From contig NZ_JACVCU010000004.1 of NCBI RefSeq assembly GCF_014518425.1, forward strand, positions 1 through 64,000: 64,000 nucleotides of DNA, read 5' to 3'. The stretch comes from Terrabacter sp. MAHUQ-38 (GTDB taxonomy: Bacteria > Actinomycetota > Actinomycetes > Actinomycetales > Dermatophilaceae). Position numbers and translations under genes: made by a program. The notes below the pieces were generated by a model. The model did not search any database and was not told where the DNA came from. It saw nothing but the letters and a program-made list of their open reading frames with translations. This document shows positions 26,341 to 35,248 of the stretch, piece after piece. The stretch's first letter is position 1, and every line of letters starts with the position of its first letter.

Positions 26341-27980
26341 AGTGGGATGTTCCCGTGCTTCTTGGGTGGGAGCGTCTCGCGCTTGTTGCGCAGGGCGCGC
26401 AGGGCGCGGGTGACGTTCATCCGGGTGTTGGAGGGGCTGATGACGGTGTCGATGTAGCCGCGTTCGGCCGCGACGTAGGGGTTGGCGAGGGTCTCCTCGT
26501 AGTGCGTGACGAGCTCGGCGCGGCGGGCCTCGACGTCGCCGCCCTGCTCGGCGGTGGCGGCGAGCTCCTTGCGGTAGAGGATGTTGACGGCGCCCTGGGC
26601 GCCCATGACGGCGATCTGCCCGGTGGGCCAGGCGAGGTTGATGTCGGCGCCGAGGTGCTTGGAGCCCATGACGTCGTAGGCGCCGCCGTAGGCCTTGCGG
26701 GTGATGACGGTGATCTTGGGGACGGTGGCCTCGGCGTAGGCGTAGATGAGCTTGGCGCCGCGGCGGATGATGCCGTCCCATTCCTGGCTGGTGCCGGGCA
26801 GGAAGCCGGGAACGTCGACCAGGGTGAGGACGGGCACGTTGAAGCAGTCGCAGGTGCGCACGAACCGGGCGGCCTTCTCGGAGGCGTCGATGTCGAGGCA
26901 GCCGGCGAACTGCAGCGGCTGGTTCGCGACGATGCCCACGGACATGCCGTCGATGCGGGCGAAGCCGGTGAGGATGTTGGGCGCGAACAGCGGCTGCACC
27001 TCGAGGAAGTCGGGGCCGTCGTCGCCCGGGTCGACGAGGTGCTCGATGACCTGCTTCATGTCGTAGGGCACGTTGGGCGAGTCCGGGATGCAGGTGTCGA
27101 GCCAGAGGTCGTCGTCGGTGACACTCAGGTCGGCCTCGCCGTCGCCGTAGGCGGGCGGGTTCTCCAGGTTGTTGCTCGGCAGGTAGGACAGCAGCGCCTT
27201 GACGTAGTCGATGGCGTCCTGCTCGTCGGTGCCCATGTAGTGCGCGACGCCGGACTTGCTGTTGTGGGTCAGGGCTCCGCCGAGGTCCTCGAAGCCGACG
27301 TCCTCGCCGGTCACGGTCTTGATGACGTCGGGGCCGGTGATGAACATGTGGGACGTGTGGTCGACCATGACCGTGAAGTCGGTGATCGCGGGGGAGTAGA
27401 CCGCGCCGCCGGCGCACGGGCCCATGACGAGGCTGATCTGCGGGATGACTCCGGAGGCGCGCACGTTGCGGAAGAAGATCTCGCCGTACAGCCCGAGGGA
27501 GACCACGCCCTCCTGGATCCGGGCGCCGCCGGAGTCGTTCAGGCCGATGACGGGGCAGCCGATCTTCATGGCGAAGTCCATGACCTTGACGATCTTCTCG
27601 CCGAAGACCTCGCCGAGGGAGCCGCCGAAGACGGTGAAGTCCTGCGCGAAGACGGCGACCTGCCGGCCGTCCACGAGGCCGTAGCCGGTGACGACGCCGT
27701 CGCCGTAGGGGCGGTTCTTCTCCTGGCCGAAGTTGTTGCTGCGGTGCCGGGCGTACTTGTCCAGCTCGATGAAGGTGCCCTCGTCGAGCAGCATCGCGAT
27801 GCGTTCGCGGGCGGTCTTCTTGCCGCGCGCGTGCTGCTTGTCGACCGCGCGCTCCGACCCGGCGTGCGCGACCTCGGCCACCCGCCGCTTAAGGTCGGCC
27901 AGCTTGCCCGCCGTCGTGCTGAGGTCGGGTCCGTCCGAGGTGCTGGTGGGCTGCTCTGCCACGGCGTGATCGCTTGCCAT
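26337..27980 (-). CDS. accD5: Propionyl/acetyl-CoA carboxylase beta subunit
   Basis: The 547-residue carboxyltransferase matches AccD5/PccB proteins: [20 protein letters not shown] near the N-terminus, [16 protein letters not shown] as the acyl-CoA oxyanion motif, [12 protein letters not shown] at the substrate pocket and [19 protein letters not shown] as the carboxybiotin motif. It makes methylmalonyl-CoA and/or malonyl-CoA for fatty-acid and polyketide synthesis, using the alpha chain at 12441-14234. It is coupled to accE and divergent from birA, with only 24 bases between the two start codons. A -10 box seven bases before its ATG implies a leaderless mRNA. Confidence 0.94.
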   Translation of the reverse strand: MASDHAVAEQPTSTSDGPDLSTTAGKLADLKRRVAEVAHAGSERAVDKQHARGKKTARERIAMLLDEGTFIELDKYARHRSNNFGQEKNRPYGDGVVTGYGLVDGRQVAVFAQDFTVFGGSLGEVFGEKIVKVMDFAMKIGCPVIGLNDSGGARIQEGVVSLGLYGEIFFRNVRASGVIPQISLVMGPCAGGAVYSPAITDFTVMVDHTSHMFITGPDVIKTVTGEDVGFEDLGGALTHNSKSGVAHYMGTDEQDAIDYVKALLSYLPSNNLENPPAYGDGEADLSVTDDDLWLDTCIPDSPNVPYDMKQVIEHLVDPGDDGPDFLEVQPLFAPNILTGFARIDGMSVGIVANQPLQFAGCLDIDASEKAARFVRTCDCFNVPVLTLVDVPGFLPGTSQEWDGIIRRGAKLIYAYAEATVPKITVITRKAYGGAYDVMGSKHLGADINLAWPTGQIAVMGAQGAVNILYRKELAATAEQGGDVEARRAELVTHYEETLANPYVAAERGYIDTVISPSNTRMNVTRALRALRNKRETLPPKKHGNIPL

Positions 27981-27987
27981 GTCCGGC

Positions 27988-27993
27988 ACTCTA
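27988..27993 (-). promoter_or_regulatory. -10 box of accD5, overlapping the birA -10 box
   Basis: TAGAGT on the minus strand lies seven bases before the accD5 ATG and shares two bases (27992-27993) with the plus-strand -10 of birA. Confidence 0.65.
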
Positions 27994-27997
27994 GCCT
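27992..27997 (+). promoter_or_regulatory. -10 box of birA, overlapping the accD5 -10 box
   Basis: TAGCCT lies seven bases before the birA GTG at 28005. Because it overlaps the opposing accD5 -10, RNA polymerase should not be able to open both promoters at once. Confidence 0.65.
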
Positions 27998-28004
27998 TGG
28001 AAAC

Positions 28005-28868
28005 GTGCGCGATCCGTTTGACTCCGGCTCTGTCAGTGCGGCCTTGGTCACGTCCGACCGGCCGTGGCGTGGGGTCGAGTTCCACCCTGCCCTCGGCTCC
28101 ACGAACACCCGGCTGCGCGAGCTGCTGGCCACTGAGCCGGGGGCGTATGCCGCCGGGCCGGGGGAGCCGCCCAGCGGCCTGTGGTGGGTGGTGACCACCG
28201 ACCACCAGACCGGTGGGCGAGGACGGCTCGGCCGCGCGTGGACCGTGCCCGACCGGGCCTCGCTCGCGGTCAGCGTCGCCGTCCCGGTGAGCGACCGGAC
28301 GCAGGCCGGCTGGATGCCGCTCCTGGCCGGACTGGCGCTGTCGCGAGCCGTGCGGGAGGTGTCGGCCGCCGCAGGGCACGAGCTGACCCCGCGTCTCAAG
28401 TGGCCCAACGACGTGCTCCTCGCCGACGACGGCGACCGCAAGGTGAGCGGGATCCTCTGCGAGCTCGTGACGGTCGGTGGCGCACACGCGGTCGTCGTCG
28501 GCACGGGGGTCAACGTCGACCAGACCCGCGACGAGCTGCCGGTCGACACGGCCACCTCGCTGGTGCTGTCCGGGGCGACCGTCCGTCGCGAGGACCTCCT
28601 CGTGTCCTACCTCGACCACCTCGTCGCCGTGCTTCCGGGCGCCGGACCCCGGGGTGGCGCGGAGGCGGCCCGGACGGCATACCGGGAGGCCTGCTCGACC
28701 ATCGGCGCGCGGGTACGGGTGGACCTGCCGGGGGGCGGGGCGGCCGAGGGGACGGCCACCGCGGTCGACGACGACGGCGCACTCGTCGTGAGCACGGAGC
28801 AGGCCTTGCGCAGCTTCGCGGCGGGCGACGTCGTGCACGTCCGACGCGCGGGCGCGGGGCTGGCATGA
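28005..28868 (+). CDS. birA: Biotin-[acyl-CoA carboxylase] ligase
   Basis: The 287-residue enzyme attaches biotin to the BCCP lysine of the alpha chain through biotinyl-5'-AMP. It has the biotin/ATP motif [15 protein letters not shown], the KWPNDVL motif and a C-terminal SH3-like cap. There is no N-terminal DNA-binding domain, so it is a monofunctional ligase, not a bifunctional repressor. It begins at a GTG in the 24-base gap shared with accD5, and its stop nearly touches the adenylate cyclase gene. Its client gene accA lies 14 kb away in the same neighbourhood. Confidence 0.93.
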   Translation: MRDPFDSGSVSAALVTSDRPWRGVEFHPALGSTNTRLRELLATEPGAYAAGPGEPPSGLWWVVTTDHQTGGRGRLGRAWTVPDRASLAVSVAVPVSDRTQAGWMPLLAGLALSRAVREVSAAAGHELTPRLKWPNDVLLADDGDRKVSGILCELVTVGGAHAVVVGTGVNVDQTRDELPVDTATSLVLSGATVRREDLLVSYLDHLVAVLPGAGPRGGAEAARTAYREACSTIGARVRVDLPGGGAAEGTATAVDDDGALVVSTEQALRSFAAGDVVHVRRAGAGLA

Positions 28869-28875
28869 TCGGGCC

Positions 28876-29994
28876 ATGACCGAGCCGGGCCAGCCAGTCG
28901 GGCGGGCGAGCGAGGACTACACCGAGCAGCTGCTCGGACGTCCGCTCGAGCTGCGCCGACGCGACGTGAGCCGCGGCGCCGAGGTGTCGCTGCTCTCGGC
29001 GCGCAGGTTCTGGCACGCGCTCGGCTTCCCCGTCGTCGACACCGACGACGAGCTGTTCACCGAGGCCGACCGCAAGGCGCTGGCGGCGGTCGCCGGCATC
29101 GTCCGCGACGGCCTGCTCGACGAGCCGACGGCTCTCGCGATGACGCGCGCCTTCGCCCGCTCTGCCGACCGACTCGCCGGCTGGCAGTCCCAGCTCATCG
29201 CGGAGGCCGTCGAGGCCCACATGTCCGCCGCGCTCGCCGACGAGAGCGACGACGCCGACGGCGAGACGCGGTCGGTGCCGAGCCTCGAGACCGCGACCGA
29301 GACCGCCAAGCGCCTCGCGGTGCTGACCGACCGGCTCGAGCCGCTCCTCGTCTACGCGTGGCGGCGGCACCTGTCGGCCACGGTGTCGCGCATGCTCGCC
29401 GACGCCGACCCCGAGGCGTACGGCATGACGAAGATGCGCTCCGTCGGCTTCGCCGACCTCGTCAACTTCACGGCGCTCGTGCGGCGCATGTCCGAGCGGG
29501 ACCTGGCCCGTCTCGTGTCACGCTTCGAGGCGCTCTCGGCCGACGTCATCACGGCCCACGGCGGCCGACTCATCAAGACGGTCGGCGACGAGGTGCTCTT
29601 CACGACCGTCGGAGCCGCTCCTGCCGCCGCCATCGCGCTCGACCTCGTCGAGACGATGACCCAGGACGACGTGCTGCCCGACGTGCGCTGCGGCATGGCT
29701 CGCGGGCCGATCATCTCCCGCCTCGGTGACGTCTTCGGCACGACGGTCAACCGCGCCTCCCGCCTCACGGCCGTCGCCCAGGCGGGGAGCGTCCTCGTCG
29801 ACGCGTCGATGGCGCGCGAGCTCGCCAACCTCTCCGGCTTCGAGCTGACGGGGCAGCGCCGGCGCATCCTGCGCGGCGTCGGCCCGGTGACCCCCTCGCT
29901 GCTGCGCCGCGCGACCTCCGCGGGCCGCCGCTCGGTGTCGGAGACCCGGGCGCCGGACCCCGAGACCCCCGAACCCTCGCGCACCGACGCGTGA
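28876..29994 (+). CDS. cya: Class III adenylate cyclase with pH-sensor-like N-terminal domain
   Basis: The 372-residue protein makes cAMP from ATP. The C-terminal cyclase domain shows metal Asp194 in GFADLVNFT and Asp238 in KTVGDEVLF, adenine-pocket Lys234 and Asp285 (GDVFG), and transition-state Asn292 and Arg296 in VNRASRL, so it should be active. Residues 1-165 are all-helical ([34 protein letters not shown]) and resemble the autoinhibitory, pH-responsive domain of mycobacterial Rv1264. No membrane segment is present. CATGAT lies six bases before the ATG inside the birA 3' end. Streptomyces also carries a cyclase gene after birA (from memory). Confidence 0.92.
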   Translation: MTEPGQPVGRASEDYTEQLLGRPLELRRRDVSRGAEVSLLSARRFWHALGFPVVDTDDELFTEADRKALAAVAGIVRDGLLDEPTALAMTRAFARSADRLAGWQSQLIAEAVEAHMSAALADESDDADGETRSVPSLETATETAKRLAVLTDRLEPLLVYAWRRHLSATVSRMLADADPEAYGMTKMRSVGFADLVNFTALVRRMSERDLARLVSRFEALSADVITAHGGRLIKTVGDEVLFTTVGAAPAAAIALDLVETMTQDDVLPDVRCGMARGPIISRLGDVFGTTVNRASRLTAVAQAGSVLVDASMARELANLSGFELTGQRRRILRGVGPVTPSLLRRATSAGRRSVSETRAPDPETPEPSRTDA

Positions 29995-30014
29995 GCCCAC
30001 AAGGAGACCCACCT

Positions 30015-30839
30015 ATGCCGTCAACGCCGACCGCGCCCGACGCCCACCGCCCGCTCGTCCGTGTCGAGCGGTTCGAGGACCCGGGGCTGGAGCACGTGGC
30101 CGAGGTCGTCCTCGACCGGCCGGAGGCGATGAACGCGGTCTCGACGGCGATGGCCCGCGCCATCGCGACGGCGACCTCGCAGGTGGCCGCCGACGACACG
30201 GTGCGCTGCGTCGTGCTGACCTCGAGCCACGAGAAGGCCTTCTGCGTCGGCGCCGACCTCAAGGAGCGCAGCTCCTTCACCGACGCGGACCTCATGGAGC
30301 AGCGTCCGGTGGCGCGGGCGGCATACGGCGGCGTCCTCGACCTGCCCGTGCCGGCGATCGCGGCGGTCGACGGTTTCGCCCTGGGCGGCGGGTTCGAGCT
30401 CGCCCTGTCGTGCGACGTCGTCGTCGCGGGCGAGGACGCGCTGGTCGGGCTGCCCGAGGTGAGCGTCGGGGTCATCCCCGGCGGCGGCGGCACCCAGCTG
30501 CTCGTGCGCCGGGTCGGCTGGTCGCGGGCGGCCCGGGCGATCTTCACGGCGGCCCGCCTCCCGGCCCGCGAGGCGCTCGAGCTCGGTGCGGTCGACGAGG
30601 TCGTGGCCACCGGGACCGCCCGCGACCGTGCGCTCGAGCTGGCGCGCACCATCGCGGCCAACTCCCCCGTGGGGCTGCGCAACGCGAAGCGCGCCATGCG
30701 CCTCGGCTCGGACGTCGACCTCGCCGCCGGCCTCGAGATCGAGGACGCGTGCTGGCGGGCGACGGCGTTCTCCGGCGACCGGCGCGAGGGGGTCGCCGCC
30801 TTCGCCGAGAAGCGTCGGCCCACCTGGCCCGGACGTTGA
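30015..30839 (+). CDS. echA: Enoyl-CoA hydratase/isomerase family protein
   Basis: The 274-residue crotonase-fold protein has both catalytic glutamates of classical hydratases, Glu128 in GGGFELALSCD and Glu148 in GLPEVSVGVIPGGGGTQ, separated by 20 residues as in the rat enzyme, plus the oxyanion motif FCVGADLKE. It should hydrate 2-enoyl-CoA to 3-hydroxyacyl-CoA, possibly following the acyl-CoA dehydrogenases nearby. A clear AAGGAG lies eight bases before the ATG at 30015, 20 bases after the cyclase gene, so it is probably co-transcribed with birA-cya. Confidence 0.93.
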   Translation: MPSTPTAPDAHRPLVRVERFEDPGLEHVAEVVLDRPEAMNAVSTAMARAIATATSQVAADDTVRCVVLTSSHEKAFCVGADLKERSSFTDADLMEQRPVARAAYGGVLDLPVPAIAAVDGFALGGGFELALSCDVVVAGEDALVGLPEVSVGVIPGGGGTQLLVRRVGWSRAARAIFTAARLPAREALELGAVDEVVATGTARDRALELARTIAANSPVGLRNAKRAMRLGSDVDLAAGLEIEDACWRATAFSGDRREGVAAFAEKRRPTWPGR

Positions 30840-30936
30840 CGACTCCGATTGCGCTGTGGGCGTTACGCATCGGCGGCCCTGACGGGTCGTTGGCCGTGTC
30901 CCCGGGGCGTCGGGGTGCAAATCGGGCTGTTGTCGA

Positions 30937-30942
30937 TAGGCT
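30937..30942 (+). promoter_or_regulatory. Probable -10 box of the two-component operon
   Basis: TAGGCT in the 150-base gap before the response regulator gene would give a leader of about 40 bases. No convincing -35 was found. Confidence 0.4.
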
Positions 30943-30989
30943 CACGACGGTCGGTGCACCCCCGGGCCGGCCAATCTGAGGACGGTGAC

Positions 30990-31667
30990 ATGACGCGAGT
31001 GCTCCTGGCGGAGGACGACCCAGCCATCTCCGAGCCGTTGGCGCGCGCGCTGCGGCGCGAGGGCTACGACGTCGACGTGCGCGAGGACGGTGCGGCTGCC
31101 CTGGACGGCGCCAAGGAGAACCCCGACCTCGTGCTGCTCGATCTCGGACTGCCGAAGATCGACGGCCTCGAGGTGTGCCGCCGCATCCGGGCCGAGGGCC
31201 GCACCATCCCTGTCCTCATCCTCACGGCCCGCGCCGACGAGGTCGACACGGTCGTGGGACTCGACGCCGGCGCCGACGACTACGTCACCAAGCCGTTCCG
31301 GCTCGCCGAGCTGCTCGCGCGGGTCCGGGCACTGCTGCGACGCACCCCGACCGAGGTCGTCGCGTCCGGGGAGCTCGTACGGATCGACTCCGACGGCCGC
31401 CGCGCCTGGTTCAAGGGCGAGGAGCTGCAGCTGACGGCCAAGGAGTTCGACCTGCTGCGCGTCCTCGTTCGCGAGCAGGGCAAGGTCGTCTCCCGCGAAC
31501 AGCTCATGCGCGAGATCTGGGACACCGCGTGGTTCGGCTCCACGAAGACCCTCGACATGCACATCTCGGTGCTGCGGCGAAAGCTCGGTGACGATGCGAC
31601 GTCACCGCAGTACATCGCCACGGTCCGCGGCGTCGGCTTCCGGTTCGAGCGACCCCAGGCCGACTGA
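30990..31667 (+). CDS. OmpR/PhoB-family response regulator
   Basis: The 225-residue protein has a receiver domain with acidic pocket EDD (8-10), phospho-acceptor Asp51 in LVLLDLGLPKIDG, Thr79 and Lys101 (TKPF), followed by a winged-helix DNA-binding domain with KEFDLLRVLVREQGKVVSREQLM and RGVGFRF. It is two bases ahead of its kinase gene. A GAGGACG ribosome site precedes the ATG at 30990. Target genes and signal are unknown. Confidence 0.94.
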   Translation: MTRVLLAEDDPAISEPLARALRREGYDVDVREDGAAALDGAKENPDLVLLDLGLPKIDGLEVCRRIRAEGRTIPVLILTARADEVDTVVGLDAGADDYVTKPFRLAELLARVRALLRRTPTEVVASGELVRIDSDGRRAWFKGEELQLTAKEFDLLRVLVREQGKVVSREQLMREIWDTAWFGSTKTLDMHISVLRRKLGDDATSPQYIATVRGVGFRFERPQAD

Positions 31668-31669
31668 CC

Positions 31670-32698
31670 GTGAGGCGCACGCTCGACCGGATGGCGCTCG
31701 TCGTGGCGGCGGTGTGCGCCGGGCTCTCCGTGCTGCTGTCGACCGGGGTCGTCGCCTGGGTCGTCACCCAGCGGCCCGAGGTCGTGCGTGACTGGCTCGG
31801 GTCCGAGCCGACGCTCGGGGTGGCCCGCTTCGGCACGGCAATGCTCGTCGTGGGGGCGCTCAGCGGACTCGCCGCGTACGCCGTCACGCTGGGCACGCGC
31901 CAGCACGTCGAGCGCTCGTCCAAGGAGCTCGTCGACCTCGCGACCCGCTTCGCCGCCGGTGAGGCGCGACTGACGCCGGTCCACTCGTCCATCGACGAGA
32001 TCGACCACGTGTCCGGTGTCATGACGAGGCGGGCCCACGACATGACGAAGTCGCTGGCCGCCGAGCGCGACTTCGCGGCAGACGCCTCCCACCAGCTGCG
32101 CACGCCCCTGACCGCGCTGCTCATGCGCCTCGAGGAGATCTCCGAGACCGACGACGCCGAGGTCGTCAAGGAGGAGGCCAACATCGCCATCGCCCAGGTC
32201 GAGCGCCTCACGCGCGTCGTCGACGACCTGCTCGGCCGCACCCGCGGGGCCGGTGGGCCCTCGCCCGCGGTGTCGCTCGACTCCGTCATCGCGGCCCTCC
32301 AGCGCGAGTGGCAGCCGGCGTTCGAGCAGGCGCGCCGCTCGGTGCGCGTGCGAGGTGAGCGCGGCCTGTTCGTCAGGTCGACGCCCGTGGCGCTGTCGCA
32401 GGTGCTCTCGACGCTCCTCGAGAACTCCCTCGTCCACGGCCGCGGCACGGTCGACGTCCACGCGCGGCGGTCCGGGCCCTCCGTGATCGTCGAGGTGAGC
32501 GACCAGGGCGACGGTGTGCCGGCCGCGATGGCACCACACATCTTCGAACGCTCGGTCAGCAGCGGCGCCGGGGGCAGCACGGGCCTGGGCCTCGCGCTCG
32601 CGCGCGACCTCGCCGAGTCCAACGGCGGACGCCTCGACCTCGTGCAGGCCCAGCCGGCGCGGTTCGCGCTCTTCCTCTCCGAGGCAGAAACCGGCTGA
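31670..32698 (+). CDS. Sensor histidine kinase
   Basis: The 342-residue kinase has two transmembrane helices at about 8-32 and 55-75, with only a short extracytoplasmic loop of some 20 residues, a HAMP-like linker, and HisKA with the phospho-acceptor His141 in DASHQLRTPL. The HATPase domain shows N-box LLENSLVHG, DQGDGVPAAMAPHIFE and STGLGLALAR. The tiny outer loop points to sensing within the membrane or of envelope state. A GTG start lies two bases after the response regulator stop. Confidence 0.93.
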   Translation: MRRTLDRMALVVAAVCAGLSVLLSTGVVAWVVTQRPEVVRDWLGSEPTLGVARFGTAMLVVGALSGLAAYAVTLGTRQHVERSSKELVDLATRFAAGEARLTPVHSSIDEIDHVSGVMTRRAHDMTKSLAAERDFAADASHQLRTPLTALLMRLEEISETDDAEVVKEEANIAIAQVERLTRVVDDLLGRTRGAGGPSPAVSLDSVIAALQREWQPAFEQARRSVRVRGERGLFVRSTPVALSQVLSTLLENSLVHGRGTVDVHARRSGPSVIVEVSDQGDGVPAAMAPHIFERSVSSGAGGSTGLGLALARDLAESNGGRLDLVQAQPARFALFLSEAETG

Positions 32699-32718
32699 GC
32701 CCGCTCCACCGGGCTCGG
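32695..32718 (+). terminator. Hairpin at the end of the two-component operon
   Basis: GAGCCCG (32697-32703) pairs with CGGGCTC (32710-32716) around a six-base loop, extendable by a G-T and a C-G pair. It overlaps the kinase stop codon and has no T-run, so terminator activity is only likely. Confidence 0.45.
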
Positions 32719-32750
32719 CGAACCCTCCCGGAACTCCCGGTTCTGCGGGG

Positions 32751-32756
32751 TAGGGT
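32751..32756 (+). promoter_or_regulatory. -10 box, leaderless start of the gtrA-family gene
   Basis: TAGGGT lies six bases before the GTG at 32763. Confidence 0.6.
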
Positions 32757-32762
32757 GCCCGC

Positions 32763-33410
32763 GTGAGGCGGCTGCATGAGTTCCTGTTCGTGCGCCACCG
32801 CCACAACTGGGTGCTGCTGCTCCGGTTCGCGGCGGTGGGCGCGTCGGGCGTGCTCGTCAACCTGCTCACCCTCGTCGTCGTCAAGAAGCTCGGGCCGGCC
32901 TTCGAGCAGGCCATCGTCGGCCTTCCGGCGACCGAGTACAACGTGCGCTGGTACCACGTGTACTCGACGATCGCCTTCGTCGTCGCGAACCTCTGGAACT
33001 TCCAGCTCAACCGCACGTGGACCTTCCGCACGGCGAGGCACGCGCGGTGGTGGCACGAGTACTGGCCGTTCCTCGCCGTCGGGCTGCTCGGCCAGGTCGT
33101 CGGTCTCGTGCTGCTGACCCTGCTCATGCACCGCGACTCGCCGATGCACCTGCCGACGACCCTGCTCGACGACTCGACGGGGTTCCGGACGCGGCTCTAC
33201 TGGGCGCAGCTCATCGTCATCGGCGTCGTGACGCCGATCTCCTTCGTGCTCAACAAGCTGTGGACCTTCGCGGCCGTGCGCACGCACCACCCCGACCTGG
33301 CCGACCCGATCCACGCCGAGGTGGTGCTGCACGACGAGGGCGACGAGCCGGGCGAGGTCACCGGCCGGCCGGCGCAGGCCGTCCCGGGCCCCCACGACCC
33401 GCTGCACTGA
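32763..33410 (+). CDS. GtrA-family membrane protein
   Basis: The 215-residue protein has four hydrophobic helices and the GtrA motifs LLRFAAVGASGVLVNL, NFQLNRTWTF and FVLNKLWTF. GtrA proteins are thought to move polyprenyl-phosphate sugars across the membrane or to support glycosyltransferases in cell-envelope glycan synthesis. A hydrophilic, acidic C-terminal tail of about 40 residues is unusual for the family. It lies just before purK, which has its own -10 box; the same association of gtrA with purK-purE occurs in mycobacteria and relatives (from memory). Confidence 0.9.
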   Translation: MRRLHEFLFVRHRHNWVLLLRFAAVGASGVLVNLLTLVVVKKLGPAFEQAIVGLPATEYNVRWYHVYSTIAFVVANLWNFQLNRTWTFRTARHARWWHEYWPFLAVGLLGQVVGLVLLTLLMHRDSPMHLPTTLLDDSTGFRTRLYWAQLIVIGVVTPISFVLNKLWTFAAVRTHHPDLADPIHAEVVLHDEGDEPGEVTGRPAQAVPGPHDPLH

Positions 33411-33417
33411 GTCCGAC

Positions 33418-33423
33418 TACGCT
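33418..33423 (+). promoter_or_regulatory. -10 box, leaderless start of purK
   Basis: TACGCT lies eight bases before the GTG at 33432, immediately after the gtrA stop codon. Confidence 0.55.
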
Positions 33424-33431
33424 TGGCCGAC

Positions 33432-34634
33432 GTGAGCCAGCCGAAGCGCGCCCCCGGAGGTTTCCCCGTCGTCGGTGTCGTCGGCGGCGGACAGCTCGCC
33501 CGGATGATGCAGGGCCCGGCCGTCGAGCTCGGCATCCAGCTCAGCGTGCTCGCCGAGACCGACACCGCAGCGGCGGCCCTCGTCGTGCCGAGCTCACCCG
33601 TCGGTGAGCACACCGACCTCGACGCCGTGCGAGCCTTCGCGCGGCAGTGCGACGTCGTCACGTTCGACCACGAGCACGTGCCTGCGCACGTCCTGGCGGC
33701 TCTCGAGGACGACGGCGTGACCATCCACCCGACCCGGGCCGCGCTCCACTTCGCCCAGGACAAGCTCGCGATGCGCGAGCGGCTCACCGGGCTCGGCATC
33801 GCGTGTCCGCGCTGGGCCCGCGCCACGACGGCCGAGGAGGTCACGGCATTCGGCGACGAGGTGGGCTGGCCGGTCGTCGCCAAGACCCCCCGCGGCGGCT
33901 ACGACGGCAAGGGCGTGGCGGTTGCCGGTTCGGCCGACGAGCTCGCCGACTGGCTCGCTCGCGTCGGCGAGCCCGGCCCGCTCGAGGGCGGGCTGCTCCT
34001 CGAGGAGAAGGTCGACTTCGTCCGGGAGCTGGCCGTGCTCATCGCGCGCAGCCCCTCCGGCCAGGCGGCGGCGTGGCCCGTCGTCGAGACCGTGCAGACC
34101 GACGGCATCTGCACCGAGGTGCTCGCTCCGGCGCCCGGGCTCGACCCGGGCCTCGCGTCGGTCGCGACCGAGGCGGGGCTGCGGATCGCCGGCGAGCTCG
34201 GTGTGACGGGCGTCCTCGCGGTCGAGATGTTCGAGGTGCGTGGCGACTCGGGCGAGCCGACCTACGTCGTCAACGAGCTGGCGATGCGCCCGCACAACAG
34301 CGGCCACTGGTCGATGGACGGCGCCGTCACGGGACAGTTCGAGCAGCACCTGCGGGCCGTCCTCGACCTGCCCCTCGGCGACCCGAGGCCGCTGGCTCCG
34401 TGGACGGTCATGGCCAACGTCCTCGGCGGCGACCGGCCGGAGCACGAGGAGCTCTACTCGGCCTACCGCCACATCATGGCGCGGGACCCCGGGGCCAAGG
34501 TCCACGTCTACGGCAAGGGTGTGCGCCCGGGTCGCAAGATCGGCCACGTCAACGTGAGCGCCACCGACCTCGGCGCCGCCCGCGACCGCGCGGGCCATGC
34601 CGCCGACTACCTCCGAGGAGTGATCACGGAATGA
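33432..34634 (+). CDS. purK: N5-carboxyaminoimidazole ribonucleotide synthase
   Basis: The protein (about 400 residues) is an ATP-grasp enzyme that makes N5-CAIR from AIR, ATP and bicarbonate in purine synthesis. It starts with [14 protein letters not shown], carries the ATP-grasp [12 protein letters not shown] loop, and the active-site [13 protein letters not shown] motif. The GTG at 33432 fits the -10 spacing; a TTG three codons upstream is less likely. It overlaps purE by four bases (ATGA). Confidence 0.95.
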   Translation: MSQPKRAPGGFPVVGVVGGGQLARMMQGPAVELGIQLSVLAETDTAAAALVVPSSPVGEHTDLDAVRAFARQCDVVTFDHEHVPAHVLAALEDDGVTIHPTRAALHFAQDKLAMRERLTGLGIACPRWARATTAEEVTAFGDEVGWPVVAKTPRGGYDGKGVAVAGSADELADWLARVGEPGPLEGGLLLEEKVDFVRELAVLIARSPSGQAAAWPVVETVQTDGICTEVLAPAPGLDPGLASVATEAGLRIAGELGVTGVLAVEMFEVRGDSGEPTYVVNELAMRPHNSGHWSMDGAVTGQFEQHLRAVLDLPLGDPRPLAPWTVMANVLGGDRPEHEELYSAYRHIMARDPGAKVHVYGKGVRPGRKIGHVNVSATDLGAARDRAGHAADYLRGVITE

Positions 34635-35191
34635 GCGCGACCGCAGCCACGCCACCGAGCAACGCAGGCGCCCCGCCTGTCGTCGGCATCGTCATGGGCA
34701 GCGACAGCGACTGGCCCGTGATGCGCGAGGCCGCGCTCGCCCTCGAGGAGTTCGGCATCCCCTACGAGGCCGATGTCGTCTCGGCGCACCGGATGCCCGA
34801 CGAGATGATCGCCTACGGCCAGGGCGCCGCCGAGCGGGGCCTACGCGCGATCGTCGCCGGCGCCGGTGGGGCCGCGCACCTGCCGGGCATGCTCGCCTCC
34901 GTGACGCCCCTCCCGGTCATCGGCGTGCCGGTGCCGCTCAAGTACCTCGACGGGATGGACTCGCTGCTGTCCATCGTGCAGATGCCGGCCGGCGTGCCCG
35001 TCGCCACCGTCTCGATCGGTGGCGCCCGCAACGCCGGACTGCTGGCGGCCCGCATCGTCGGCACCGGTGGCGACGAGCTCGGCGCCGACGTGCGCGAGCA
35101 GATGCTCGTCTTCCAGGCCGACCTGCGCGACCAGGCCCATGCCAAGGGCACGTTGCTGCGCGAGCACGTGGCCCGCGGGCTCTCCGACTGA
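34631..35191 (+). CDS. purE: N5-carboxyaminoimidazole ribonucleotide mutase
   Basis: The 186-residue class I PurE rearranges N5-CAIR to CAIR. Motifs are [24 protein letters not shown] with the catalytic His, [12 protein letters not shown] and [22 protein letters not shown]. An N-terminal tail of about 15 residues precedes the domain. It is translationally coupled to purK and followed by a convergent hydrolase gene. Confidence 0.96.
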   Translation: MSATAATPPSNAGAPPVVGIVMGSDSDWPVMREAALALEEFGIPYEADVVSAHRMPDEMIAYGQGAAERGLRAIVAGAGGAAHLPGMLASVTPLPVIGVPVPLKYLDGMDSLLSIVQMPAGVPVATVSIGGARNAGLLAARIVGTGGDELGADVREQMLVFQADLRDQAHAKGTLLREHVARGLSD

Positions 35192-35230
35192 GCCCACCCC
35201 GTCGGCGCGTGGCCCGTCCCGGTCCTCGCT

Positions 35231-35246
35231 GACGGCATACGCCGTC
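35231..35246. terminator. Short hairpin between convergent genes
   Basis: GACGGC-ATAC-GCCGTC is a six-bp hairpin with a four-base loop in the 57-base gap between purE and the hydrolase gene. It contains the GGCATAC heptamer discussed in the findings. Terminator function is uncertain as the stem is short and no T-run follows. Confidence 0.35.
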
Positions 35247-35248
35247 GG

